From the NCBI GenBank assembly GCA_009746045.1, contig RPFO01001499.1:1-30928 (forward strand): a DNA stretch of 30,928 bases, in the 5' to 3' direction. Source of the DNA: Mesostigma viride. Its lineage: Eukaryota; Streptophyta; Mesostigmatophyceae; Mesostigmatales; Mesostigmataceae. The translations under genes were made by a program, and so were the position numbers. The notes beneath the pieces were generated by a model that saw only the letters and a list, made by a program, of their open reading frames with translations, was not told the origin of the DNA and ran no database searches. This document shows, piece after piece, positions 10,277 to 20,700 of the stretch (positions within the stretch are counted from its first letter, which is position 1; each line of letters begins with the position of its first letter).

Positions 10277-10633
10277 ATGCCCACACGGTCCCAAACAAGG
10301 AACGCCAGAGATACAGAGGAAGAGATTAGAGAACGAGATCTAGAGAATACAGAGATAGAACCGGTAGACAACCACGAGCACGGTACAGAGGGTATAGAGG
10401 TACCACTGCACGTCCAAGCAGGGACAGATACAGGTGAGGTCATGGAGAGACCTGCGGAAGGCTCCCCACGATCCAGAGATCAGAACCCTAGGTTCCCAGC
10501 GGATGGGGACAATATAGACGCCTTACCCAGGCAGGGAGATGACAGGAACGACCGAGAGAGACTCCAAGAGTACTCGCAGCAGCAGCAACGGCAGCAGCAG
10601 CAACAGCAGCAGCAGCAACAGCAGCAGCAGCAA

Positions 10634-10665
<32 letters not shown>

Positions 10666-13630
10666 GCAGCAACCGCAGCAGCAGCAACAGCAGCAGCAGC
10701 ATCAGCAGCAGCAACGGTCACCACAGCAGCAATGGCAACAGCAGCAACCCCGGACGCAGCAGCAACAACCCCAGACGAGACCACAATGGCTACCACCGGA
10801 TCCAGAGCAGCGGGGAGACGAGAATGGAGATACCCTGCACTACCGCCAGCAGCAGCCAGTCACCGGGCGACCAACGCATCCTTGGGCAGGTCGGGGGCGG
10901 CCCCAGGGACCTCCACCGGGTCCCCCGCACCGGGGCAGACGCAGGGTGTCCTTCGGCAGCACGTCCCTGTTACCCACGGCGTTATGGTATTCGGACGAGG
11001 AAGGGGAGGCCCCAGGGGCAGATGGCGAGTTCGATGACCTGGAAGGAACTAACGAGACGGACGAGGGAACTGTCACGCAGGGCCCGCCTGTTGGTACTCA
11101 TAGACCTCGGACCAGCCCAGGGGAGACCAGGAGCAGTGTCACCACCAGAGACGAGGAGACTCACACGCCAGTCCAGCGCCCGGCTTCTCAACCGCAGCGT
11201 CCACGGGTGCTTAACCAAAGCGCGGTCCCCTCGCCTGCGCCTGCTGGCAACTTCAGTTTCAGCAGGGTGGCATTGGATGACCCGGGATACGAACACCCCT
11301 CGTCCGTCCAGGTGCGGCGGACTCATGGTACGCCGCCCAGATCCAGCCCTCTCCCCCGGTCGCAGCCCCCCGACTTCGGCGATATCCCCCACGTAGACGT
11401 CGGTGGGCCTGTCACCGCCGCAGTAAAGGCCCCACCGATGCCCAATTTCAAGAATGTACCCAAGCTGCACGCGGACATGAAACCGCGCGAGGTAGAGGAA
11501 TGGGGACGCATGTGGCGACGACAGTATACCATCTGGCGCAATCATCACAACTGGCAGCTGGCCACCAGTGATCTGATTGATCTGGTGATTAACTCCTGTA
11601 TGGACCCCTCGGTGATAAGCATCTTGAACTGTGAGAGCATCGCGTCCCAGTCATACCCGCAAACCTTGGCGGAACTGATGGACCGCGTGCGTCGCAAGCT
11701 GGTGCCCCCAGATGCTACACTCCACGAGCGGATGGCCTTCAGCAAGCTGCGCCAGGGGACCACCCCATATCGCGAGTTTCTGTCTAAGTTCGAGTCCAGC
11801 GCCGCCTACCTGGCTGACATGACCTGGTACGAGTACAAGAGCAGGTTCATCGAGGCACTCTGTCCTGAGCTGCAGGATGAGGTATTCAAGCACTATGCCG
11901 ATGTCCCTTGGGAAGAGTGGGACATCTTGAATATCCAGAGGTATCTCCTACAGGTGGCCGACGTAGTGGCTCGCGGGCGTGCCCCATCAGTGCGCCGTTT
12001 CTTCAGACCTACTCCCCCGCGACGGGTGAACCAGATGTACTCCACTGATTTCGCCGGCGAGGAGGAGGACGAGTACCTCGACGACCCTGACGAGGGCTAC
12101 ACTGATCCTGGCGTCAACGCGATCGACGCTAGCAAGGCGCGCTGTTTCATGTGCAGCGAGGTGGGGCACCTCAAGCGCGACTGCCCCAAGCTCCGGGGCA
12201 AGAACGCCAGTCGTGGGACAGGAGAGGGGACACCCAGTGTTCGTTTCTCCGGCCCGGCCTTCGGCAGCCGCCCCGACTCCTCCGGTCCTCGGGATCGACC
12301 CCGCAACGCGGGTGAGCGTGCGGCTCGCCTGCAGCACGCCAGACAGGCCCCGACGCAGTACCAGCAGCCGCGACCACCCGCGACCAGCTCTACCAAGGGT
12401 GTGTTGCGTGCGGTCAACGAGATGGAGGCGCGGCGACAGTCCTCCTCTTCAGGCCAAACGCAGGCAGTGGCTGGCTACGAGTACGACGATGAGGAGGGGG
12501 GGCTGACGAAGAGGAGGAGGGGGGGAAGAGGGCGGGTGGTCGGGCGAGGCGGCCTCCCGTCCCACCGCTCCTCGGGAGTAGTAGCCCTGCCCATGGGCTT
12601 GGGTCCCGGGGTAGGGGATAGGATAGAAAAATCAGATGGTAGCCCAGACGCGGAGTCAACTAGAGTAGAGGTAGATGTTAATAACGTGGCCGCAGACGCG
12701 CCCTCCCAACCGGCGGCGCGTGCATCTCAGGGAGATTCGCGGCATCTGTTTCTTTTCAGCGGAGGGTTATTGGTCCCTCCCACCGTCCTTGATCCGTATT
12801 TGAAGGAGAAAACGATCATGGACGTGAAGTTCCTGGTCGACACCGGCGCCTCCACGTCCTTCATCAACGAGGCCCTGGTGCGTCGGCTGGGCCTGGTACC
12901 CCGGCCTCACACCACGGCAGTCTATGTCACCTACTCAGACGGTCGGCGACACCAATCGCCGGGCCTAGCAGACATTAAGGGTGTGCTGCAGGGCACGCCG
13001 GTGGACCTGGTGGCGACTATTGCGCCGCTGGGCGCTGCCGACATCATCATTGGCGTGGACTGGCTGGACAAGCAGGATGTGGACATCAGTGTGCGCCGGC
13101 GGGTAGTTTGGTTTCCGGATGGTTCATTCTGGTGCCCTGACAGCGAGTATAGGGCACAGGCCGCGGAGGTCCATAACATTACACACGAGCGCTCGGCGGA
13201 CGGGCCTCGACCAGCGTCCCAGATCCTGATGAGCAGCAAGACGCTGGCGCGCCAGCTTCGGAAGGGCAAGGAGTACGCGATGTATCGCATAGACCTGGAT
13301 AGCACTCAGGCTCTGCTTAACGAGATCGGTGCCGGATTCACACCGGATGAGCTGGCGCGGTTCAATGCCGTCCTGGAGAAGCGCACTACCCTTTTTGCGG
13401 ACCGCACCCCCCAGTTCCCTCCCAATCGATCGGTGTTGCATCGTGTCCAGCTCCAGGAGGGTTCCGGTCCTACCGTGTCTCCCATGTACCGCATGGGCCC
13501 AGTCGAGCTGGTGGAGCTCAAGAAGATCCTCATTTCACTGCTCGACGCGGGCTCATCGAACCCAGCAACAGCCCCTTCTCAGCGGGCGTGCTGCTCGTTC
13601 CCAAGCCAGGAGGCAAGTGGCGTCTGGTGA
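10277..13630 (+). CDS. gag-pol: Gag, protease and start of reverse transcriptase (frameshifted polyprotein)
   Basis: Starts at ATG 10277. Domains in order: a charged N-terminus; a glutamine tract beginning at residue 101 and broken only by a few Arg, Pro and His; a Pro/Arg-rich linker; a retrotransposon Gag capsid domain (about 381-545, EVEEWGRMWRRQYTIW through SRFIEALCPEL); a CCHC zinc knuckle CFMCSEVGHLKRDC (residues 623-636); an aspartic protease with FLVDTGAS, catalytic Asp at residue 855; and the first reverse-transcriptase strand ending LLDAG. At about 13552 one C appears to be missing (GGC-TC for GGC-CTC). After it this frame reads nonsense to a stop at 13630, while the true reverse transcriptase continues one base back. 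The parent was therefore one long Gag-Pol frame. Capsid and nucleocapsid package the RNA; the protease cleaves the polyprotein. Confidence 0.93.
10577..10770 (+). repeat. CAG/CAA trinucleotide tract (polyglutamine in Gag)
   Basis: Mixed CAG and CAA codons encode a glutamine-rich stretch near the Gag N-terminus. The regular CAA interruptions produce an 18-bp higher-order pattern, so the tract grew partly by duplication of short blocks as well as by single-codon slippage. On the other strand it gives meaningless poly-Leu and poly-Ala frames. Confidence 0.9.
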
Positions 13631-16413
13631 CGGATTACCGGAAGCTGAACGCCATCACCGTCAAGTCCCGGTATCCCCTACCGCGGATCGACGACATCTT
13701 CAACCGTGTCCAGGGGGCCACGTGTTTCACCGTCATCGACTGTGCGGACGGTTTTTGGCAGCTGCGCATCGCTCCAGAAGACTGCCACAAGACCGCGTTC
13801 GCTACGCCCTTCGGTCACTATCAGTTTCGGGTGGCTGCAATGGGGCTGTGCAATTCGCCGGCGTCCTTCCAGATGCTGATGAATGATATCCTCCGTCCGG
13901 TGATGGGCACAGCCCACTTGCCGCAGGTCTCCCAGGACCTGGCGGACCCGCAGAAGGGGGCGCGCCCGCCCTGGACCTACAAGCGCACGTGCGCGCTGGC
14001 GTATCTGGACGACATCCTGGTGTACTCCAAGACGTTCGAGGAGCACCTAGAGGATGTGGACGCCGTGCTGCAGATCATGGAGGATGAGCACCTTTCGGCG
14101 CGGAAAGCCAAGGTGCGCGCCGGCCGCTGCGTGCCGTTTCTGGGCCATACCTTGTCAGCAGACGGCATCGCGACCGACCCAGAGAAGATCGAGTCCGTCC
14201 AGCAATGGCCTGTCCCTACGGACGTGAAGGGGGTGCGCAGCTTCCTGGGATTGGCATCTTACTACCGACGGTTCATCCCGCGGTTCGCCACCATCGCCGC
14301 TCCGATCAACGCTCTTCTCAAGAAGGGTACCCCGTTCCTCTGGGCTGAACAGTGCCAACAGGCTTTTGAGGCGCTTAAGCGCCACCTCACCACAGCACCA
14401 GTCCTTATCCTGCCGGACCCGGCCCTTCCTTTCGTCGTGGCTACGGACGCCAGCAAGGTGGCCATCGGGGGTGTCCTCTTGCAGGACCAAGGCAAGGGTC
14501 TTCAGCCCATCGAGTATATCTCACGCACAATGATTCCGGCGGAGCGGAATTACCCAGTGCATCAGCAGGAGCTTCTGGCAGTAGTCTACAGCTGCCACAC
14601 GTGGCGTCATCATCTTCTGGGGGCCCAGTTTTCGGTGGCCATTAGTGAGCAGGGGGATCTCGACCCCCACCGCCTGGTGATCCACACCGACCACCGGCCG
14701 CTCACCCACCTCCTGGTGCAGCCCAACCTGACGCCCCGCCAAGCGCGGTGGATGGAGTACTTGTCACAGTTTGCGCCATTCAAGATCCAATACGTCAAGG
14801 GCGCAGACAACGTGGTGCCAGACGCCCTTTCGCGACGGGCGGACTATTGGTTCTACGAGGACATGGATGTGCTTCATACCACTTGCGTACCAGTGGCCGC
14901 CCCGGGGACCGCCTACGGCGCGGAGCCACGGTCTCCCCGGGCCCGCCACCTGTTTCATCTGGGACACACCACCAGTGATGACTTGTCACCTCTCTTGGAG
15001 GAGGCGCATGCCCACGAGGACGTGGATACCCCCGGGGAGGGGGAGGGATCGCATATGCGCATGCCCCTTAGCCATGTGGTGCCGCCCCAGGGAATTTTTC
15101 AGCTTCAGCCGATCGGCCCGCCCACAGTCTTCTCCGAATTCGTCAACCAGACGGGTGCGGAGCCAGAACCGGCCGCGGACGCGTTCACAGTCACGTCGGA
15201 CCTGGAGACGATGATCAGTCGTTTCACGGTCACGGAGGAAGCGGCGCTTGAAGCCATCCGGGCGCATCCCCAGCGGATGGGTGCCTACCCTTGCAAGTTC
15301 CAGGATGGACGCCTGTTCGTGAGTATCCAGCCGGAGGAATGGCGGCTGTATGTCCCGGAGCTTTGTAGAGCCGCCTTGCTTCACGAGTTCCACGACTCGC
15401 TTCTAGGCGGACATCAAGGAAGCCACCGTCTCTATCCTCGGGCCCGCAAACATTTCTACTGGCCAGGGATGAAGGAGTATATTGAGACATATGTGCGCCA
15501 GTGCCCCTCGTGCCAGATCATGAAGTCCAGGAACACGGGCTCGCAAGCCGTCCCCAAGACGTTACCTGATCCGATGGGTCCTTGGGATTCTATCATGATG
15601 GACTTCATCGGCCCGTTCAAGAAGGCGAAGAGCGGCAACAGCATGGTTCTGGTGTTCGTGGACCGCCTGACGCGCATGTGTCACCTGGCCCCGTGTCCGG
15701 CCGACCTCACTGCAGAGGAGTGCGCCAAGATATACCTGACGCACGTGTTCCGGTTCCATGGGCTCAGCCGACAGTTCATCTCCGACCGCGACAAGCTCTT
15801 CACGGCCAAATTCTGGCAGGAGTTCTTCGAACGGCTGGGCACCAAGGTGTCGCTGGGCACGGCATACCACAGTTCGTCGTCACATCTGGTGGAGCGGTTG
15901 AACCGCACAGTGCAGGAGACCATGCGACACTACACCGACGCGGTGGGCAGCAATTGGGAGGAGCTTCTGGGCTTGGTGGAGTTCTCCCTGAACAATGCTC
16001 CCCAGGCCGCCCACGGATTTACTCCCTTTTTCCTCAACTCTGGCAGGCACCCTCTCACGCCTCCCGACCTGCTTATGAGCCCCGAACGGGGAGAGGATCA
16101 GGTCAAGCTGGACACACGCCAGGGGGTTGATCGCTTGCTGCAGCGGATGCACCAGGCTCATAACAGTGCAGTCCAGGGCTACCGTGCCGCGACCGAGCGG
16201 TATCTGGAGAGGACGGCCGGCAAGCGGGATAACCGGGCGCCGTCCATTGAAGTGGGCGATTGGGTCCTGGTGGAGGGCCCACAGATCGGACGATTCTCAC
16301 ACAAGGTGGAGAAGGAGCTGAAGACTAAGCTTCGTCCCATGTTCCTGGGCCCCTACAAGGTTCTCACCAAGTTTGATGACGTCATGTGGGTGGTCCCACG
16401 CGGAATGGGGTAG
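13552..16413 (+). CDS. pol: Pol: reverse transcriptase, RNase H, integrase (interrupted 3')
   Basis: The frame continues reverse transcriptase from LIEPSNSPFSAG at 13552 and shows VIDCADGFWQL, FGHYQFRVAAMGL and the catalytic YLDD (14002-14013). RNase H follows with ATDAS, QQELLAV, HTDHR and VPDALSRR (14440-14830). Integrase has an HHCC finger (about 15379-15520, ending CPSCQ), then Asp at 15601, Asp at 15784 and Glu at 15892, giving exact D,D-35-E spacing, and the start of the GPY module (FLGPYKVL, about 16342). Native coding ends at 16387; the last residues and the TAG at 16411 come from the foldback insertion. The chromodomain end lies at 26753-27085. About 25 extra residues precede YLDD, extra residues sit inside RNase H, and the usual HPQTDGQ loop near the integrase Glu is replaced by HSSSSHLV. 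Its first ATG (13588) is internal, so it is not separately translated. Confidence 0.95.
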   Translation, partial: LIEPSNSPFSAGVLLVPKPGGKWRLVTDYRKLNAITVKSRYPLPRIDDIFNRVQGATCFTVIDCADGFWQLRIAPEDCHKTAFATPFGHYQFRVAAMGLCNSPASFQMLMNDILRPVMGTAHLPQVSQDLADPQKGARPPWTYKRTCALAYLDDILVYSKTFEEHLEDVDAVLQIMEDEHLSARKAKVRAGRCVPFLGHTLSADGIATDPEKIESVQQWPVPTDVKGVRSFLGLASYYRRFIPRFATIAAPINALLKKGTPFLWAEQCQQAFEALKRHLTTAPVLILPDPALPFVVATDASKVAIGGVLLQDQGKGLQPIEYISRTMIPAERNYPVHQQELLAVVYSCHTWRHHLLGAQFSVAISEQGDLDPHRLVIHTDHRPLTHLLVQPNLTPRQARWMEYLSQFAPFKIQYVKGADNVVPDALSRRADYWFYEDMDVLHTTCVPVAAPGTAYGAEPRSPRARHLFHLGHTTSDDLSPLLEEAHAHEDVDTPGEGEGSHMRMPLSHVVPPQGIFQLQPIGPPTVFSEFVNQTGAEPEPAADAFTVTSDLETMISRFTVTEEAALEAIRAHPQRMGAYPCKFQDGRLFVSIQPEEWRLYVPELCRAALLHEFHDSLLGGHQGSHRLYPRARKHFYWPGMKEYIETYVRQCPSCQIMKSRNTGSQAVPKTLPDPMGPWDSIMMDFIGPFKKAKSGNSMVLVFVDRLTRMCHLAPCPADLTAEECAKIYLTHVFRFHGLSRQFISDRDKLFTAKFWQEFFERLGTKVSLGTAYHSSSSHLVERLNRTVQETMRHYTDAVGSNWEELLGLVEFSLNNAPQAAHGFTPFFLNSGRHPLTPPDLLMSPERGEDQVKLDTRQGVDRLLQRMHQAHNSAVQGYRAATERYLERTAGKRDNRAPSIEVGDWVLVEGPQIGRFSHKVEKELKTKLRPMFLGPYKVLTKFDDVMWVVPRGMG
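16384..16387. repeat. Target duplication of the foldback element, left (ATGT)
   Basis: ATGT here recurs at 26753-26756, immediately outside the inverted ends of the 10.4-kb insertion. Taking one copy away with the insert leaves the integrase frame uninterrupted. A four-base match alone would be weak; restoration of the frame makes it convincing. Confidence 0.8.
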
Positions 16414-16451
16414 ATTTTTGCAAGAAAAAAACGCTAGTTTCAATCGTCCGA
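16388..16451. repeat. Terminal inverted repeat, left
   Basis: Matches 26680-26752 in inverse: a 24-bp outer block, a short mismatched stretch shortened here by about 10 bases, then 36 identical bases ending TCAATCGTCCGA. Confidence 0.9.
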
Positions 16452-17371
16452 AAACCGGACATTGCGCCGAAATTCTTGCCGAATTTTTTGCAGCCGAGCG
16501 AATTTTCCGCCGGCCGGACTTTGCGCCAGTTTTATTTAACTTGACCTTTTCCTGCTGTCGCGTGCACTTTGTCCCATGCCTCAGGGACTGAAATTTTTGT
16601 AGCGGAAACGTTTTGGCCGTCACTTCCTTTTGCGCCAAGTGTTGGACTAGAAAATTCGTAACAGAAACTTTTTGGCAGTTGGCGTCACTTCCTTTCGTTC
16701 GACTGAAAATTCTCTGAAATTCGCTGAATTCGTACCGTAGCCTAATTTTTAATACCTCGAAGTGACGGGGCACTTAAAAATTTGCCCACAAGTACACTTG
16801 GCAGCGCGCTCACTGGGAAAAATTGTACAGCCGCTCGGCGGGCCACTTCAAAATTCGTGCGTGGCCTGCACTAATACAATTCGTCTCCATGGCCTGCTAG
16901 CAGCTTTTTACTATCAATTCAGGGAATCAACAAACTCTAAAAAAAGTTTGATGGAATCGTATATATTCTGATCGTATTTTGATGGAATCGTATATATATT
17001 TGCATGTACTAATTGACAAGGCAATGTGCCTACAAAAAGGTGCGGGGACAACCTGATGACGGAAATTGTCGAAGTCTTTCAGACTACTACCGTTCCTGCT
17101 ATCGCGTGCACTTCAGTTCGTCCGTTGCCTATATCATTTACATAACTTAAATAATAAAATCAAGGTCGCGCTGCAAAAAGAGGCTTCACAACAACCATCA
17201 CCAACAATACTAGGATCAGAATACTAGGAAGAAACCTGATGGCTCTATCTTGACCGCATAGAATAGTAATTCCCTCAATTCAACAAAAAACGACTCACCT
17301 TTACTCACCCTCGTTCCGGGCCACCTCTTGCTCCTTCATCTCGTGCGTGAACCATGCACCGCAAACATTGA
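16452..17371. repeat. Left outer arm with decayed subterminal repeats
   Basis: No gene. Diverged repeats are visible: CAGAAACTTTTTGGC...GTCACTTCCTTT at about 16659-16696 resembles GCGGAAACGTTTTGGCCGTCACTTCCTTT at about 16602-16630; CCTGCTGTCGCGTGCACTT near 16551 recurs as CCTGCTATCGCGTGCACTT near 17096; GATGGAATCGTATATAT occurs at about 16949 and 16981. Such short subterminal repeats are common transposase-binding arrangements, but no function is shown. Confidence 0.5.
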
Positions 17372-18013
17372 CTAGGTGTGCTTTGAAAGAAACCGAGCAT
17401 ACATGTCAAAGTGTAGAAAATACATGTCAAAGTGCGCCCCTTCGAACAACAGCAGCAAAATTATAACCCCTGTTGCCGCGGCCCATCCCGTCACATGTGA
17501 CTTCAAGACGTCCCTCATTTGCGACGAGTATTGCAAAGTAGTGTCGTAATCCATCGATGTGTCTGTAATCTGGGGGCCAATTGTTCGCAAGGATAGGTGG
17601 CAATTAGTAATGAAGGAGACCACCCCCAAGCCAGTGGGGGCTCCGCGTGTGACACCCCCAAGCCGGTGGGAGGCATTCACAGTACCCCAGATTCGGGCCG
17701 TGGTGCCCACATACCCCTGTCACTAGGACTTCGATAATAAGCGCCATCCATCCCATCACACTCGACTGTACTGAGTCGGCTTATCAAGGAGACAACCAGC
17801 GCAGGTATATATTTCCGAATTCAACTCCAATTGGAATACTTGCACAAAGCGAAACGAAAATAATTGCAATTGAGGACTCTCTGCAGCTAGACCCTCGCCC
17901 ACTTGCTCAACATCGATTCTACCATATGGTGTGTGCAACTTCACACTTAACCTCCCCGTTCTCAACATGCGTGCCTCAACTCCCCCTTCCGTTGGGTTAT
18001 ACCAAACAAACAA
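17372..18013 (-). pseudogene. Possible gene fragment with C-terminal membrane segment
   Basis: Two neighbouring minus-strand frames look more protein-like than their surroundings. The upstream one (18013-17756) contains WYNPTEGGVEARMLRTGR and KLHTPYGRIDVEQVGEGLA. The downstream one (to 17372) contains MDYDTTLQYSSQMRDVLKSH, then a hydrophobic stretch GVIILLLLF, and ends soon after a small FDMY duplication. Neither starts at a good ATG, and a CCCCCAG before the second could be a splice acceptor, so they may be exons. I do not recognise the family. It could be a captured host fragment or the remains of a transposon gene. The repeated CACCCCCAAGCC blocks near 17625-17670 would then be intronic. 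Confidence 0.25.
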
Positions 18014-18460
18014 AGAATTATTAAGTTGCGCAGCAAGTTCAAGAGTTGTTCGTTAACAAAAAAAACAAGCTACTAATTATTTATTTGCACGGGCACAGTA
18101 GCACTTGCAGCTAATAAAACGCTATCGTCTAATTCCGAAGGGCCTTTCGGCTAAATCAAAATTAACGATGCGGGCAGTGTGGCCGGAGCTGGAGACCTAA
18201 CGGACATGACAGACCCCTAATGCGTCTGAGGGGACGCACGAGGAGGCAAGGCTGGAACGTCCTCTGGAACCTTCCCCACCTAATCCGGAGATCCCGGGGG
18301 GCTCACTGTTTGCGGTGAAACATTGGTGGCCTTGGCCTTTGAATAATAGGACGCATCGTTCCAAGACATCTGCAGCAAATGATACAAAGCCATGGAGCAA
18401 TTTCGAAAGTATCCGTAAGAATCATGTAGACCTGAGAAACAATTTTTTCGCAACCTCCAA

Positions 18461-19095
18461 GTTGGGAGGGGTCTCGCTGCAGCTAGACCCTTCCGTGAAC
18501 GCAAAAAATAAACATCGAATAACTGGGAGGTCTTCCTGCAGCTAGACCCCTCAAATCATACAAAGATGAAACATTGAAGTTGGGAGGGGTCTAGCTGCAG
18601 CTAGACCCTTACAGGAATGCGAAAAAACAACCAATAATTGGGAGGGTCTACCTGCAGCTATACCCTTACATGCAATCAAAAAGGATGAAACCTTGGAAGT
18701 TGGGAGGGGTCTAGCTGCAGCTAGACCCTTACAGGAATGCGAAAAAACAACCAATAATTGGGAGGGTCTACCTGCAGCTAGACCCTTACATGCAATCAAA
18801 AAGGATGAAACCTTGGAAGTTGGGAGGGGTCTAGCTGCAGCTAGACCCTTACAGGAATGCGAAAAAACAACCAATAATTGGGAGGGTCTACCTGCAGCTA
18901 GACCCTTACATGCAATCAAAAAGGATGAAACCTTGGAAGTTGGGTGGGGTCTAGCTGCAGCTAGACCCTTACAGGAATGCGAAAAAACAACCAATAATTG
19001 GGAGGGTCTACCTGCAGCTAGACCCTTACAAGCAATCAAAAAGGATGAAACCTTGGAAGTTGGGAGGGGTCTCTCTGCAGGTAGACCCTTCAACG
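18461..19095. repeat. 60-bp palindrome array, left arm
   Basis: About eleven units at 60-bp spacing, each centred on a perfect or near-perfect 22-bp palindrome with core TCTAGCTGCAGCTAGA. Two unit types alternate (one with GAAAAAACAACCAATAATT, one with CAATCAAAAAGGATGAAACC), giving a 120-bp higher-order repeat. The middle copies are almost identical and the outermost diverged, as expected of arrays homogenised by unequal exchange. The mirror array is at 23466-24034. Confidence 0.92.
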
Positions 19096-19163
19096 AAGGC
19101 AAGAATTCTATCACAAATTCATGGGAGCAGATCTGAAGAGAGACCTAATCCAATCATGTGAGG

Positions 19164-20317
19164 ACTGGCATGGGTGTGTCGCATGCGTGCGTGGGTGTGG
19201 TGGATGCGTGCGTGTGGTGGGTGGCTGCCATGGCGTGCGTGGGTGTGGTGGATGCGTGGCATGCGTGCGTGGGTGCGGTGGAAGGCTGGCATGCGTGCGC
19301 GGGTGGGCTAGCATGCGTGCGTGAGTGTGGTGGTGGGCTGGCATGCGTGCGTGGATGTGGTGGGTGCCTGGCATGTGTGCGTGGGTGTGGTGGGTGCCTG
19401 GCATGCGTGCCTGGTTGTGGTGGGTGGCTGGCATGCGTGCGTGAATGTGGTGGTGGGCTAGCATGCGTGCGTGGGTGTGGTGGTGGGCTGGCATGCGTGC
19501 GTGGGTGTGGTGGATGGCTGGCATGCGTGCGTGGGTGTGGTGGATGCGTGGCATGCGTGCATGGGTGCGGTGGATGGCTGGCATGCGTGCATGGGTGCGG
19601 TGGATGGCTGGCATGCGTGCGCGGGTGGGCTAGCATGCGTGCGTGAGTGTGGTGGTGGGCTGGCATGCGTGAGTGGATGTGTTGGGTGCCTGGCATGTGT
19701 GCGTGGGTGTGTTGGGTGCCTGGCATGCGTGCCTGGTTGTGGTGGGTGGCTGGGATGCGTGCGTGAATGTGGTGGTGGGCTAGCATGCGTGCGTGGGTGT
19801 GGTGGTGGGCTGGCATGCGTGCGTGGGTGTGGTGGATGGCTGGCATGCGTGCGTGGGTGTGGTGGATGGGTGGCATGCGTGCATGGGTGTGGTGGGTGGC
19901 TGGCATGCGTGCGTGGGTGGCTGGCATGCATGCGTGGATGTGGTGTTGGGCTGGCATGCGTGCGTGGGTGTGGTGGTGGGCTGGCATGCGCGCGTGGGTG
20001 TGTTGGATGGCTGGCATGCGTGCATGGGTGTAATGGATGGCTGGCATGCGTGTGTGGGTGTGGTGGTGGGCTGGCATGCGTGCGTGGGTGTGGTGGGTGG
20101 CTGGCATGCGTGCGTGGGTGTGGTGGGTGGCTGGCATGCGTGCGTGGGTGTGGTGGGTGGCTGGCATGCGTGCGTGGGGGTGGTGGGTGGCTGGCATGCG
20201 TGCGTGGGTGTGGTGGGTGGCTGGCATGCGTGTGTGGGTGTGGTGGGTGGCTGGCATGCGTGCGTGGGTGTGTTGGATGGGTGGCATGCGTGCCTGGGTG
20301 TGTTGGGGGGGCTGGCG
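19164..20317. repeat. 30-bp G-rich minisatellite, left arm
   Basis: About 38 units of GGCTGGCATGCGTGCGTG followed by GGTGTGGTGGGT, with many one-base variants. Each unit contains a GCATGC palindrome and several runs of two or three G on the plus strand. The unit length is a multiple of three and lacks stops in several frames, so long frames appear on both strands (for example 19154-20287 minus and 19471-20340 plus); these are not genes. The mirror array is at 22276-23453. Confidence 0.93.
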
Positions 20318-20700
20318 TTTATATACTGAGAATAATATAGTTTTAAAAAGGACATATAGTTACCAAACATAATATATAATAGCTATTAATCGTTGCCTAT
20401 CCAAAGTTGCATGCAGTAAGTGCAACAGCCAAAATATGCCAACAAATCAGTTGATGGGAATTTCATAAAACTTACAATCGAAATACAACAGACCCCAGTT
20501 AGAAGAACGAAGGAATATCTGCGTGACAGGGAATAACGCACCAGAGATGCTCGGTAAGCGTTGCTGACCGAAACACAACGGAAAAACACTGCCCGGTTGC
20601 TGGTAAGAGAATAAAAAGGCGTTGTCCATAATCGAAATACATAAACAAAGAGCGGGAGTCATACCTGCCTTGCGGGAAGTGACGCAACGAATGTTATGGC
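20318..20700. repeat. Left-only spacer with decayed ~165-bp repeats
   Basis: This stretch has no counterpart between the array and the inner arm on the right side. The phrase AATCGAAATA recurs near 20476, 20631 and 20806, and GTTGCTGACCGAAACACAAC near 20560 resembles GTTGCTGACGGAAACACACC near 20735, which suggests about three diverged tandem units of roughly 165 bp, of which only the innermost is mirrored on the right. Confidence 0.55.

Noticed and set aside
10488-10796. Poly-Ala and poly-Leu frames on the minus strand
   Set aside because: They are the antisense of the CAG/CAA tract in Gag.
13545-13630. Programmed -1 frameshift between Gag and Pol
   Set aside because: The break is inside reverse transcriptase, not at the Gag/protease or protease/Pol border, and no slippery heptamer or downstream pseudoknot is evident; a missing base explains it fully.
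18461-19095. Regularly spaced palindromic repeats resembling a CRISPR array
   Set aside because: The spacers are themselves only two alternating sequences, the array is mirrored within a eukaryotic transposon, and no cas gene is present.
19154-20287. 377-codon minus frame and overlapping 289-codon plus frame rich in His/Thr/Ala or Gly/Cys/Val
   Set aside because: They exist only because the 30-bp repeat unit is a multiple of three and lacks stops; the same happens on both strands and in several frames.
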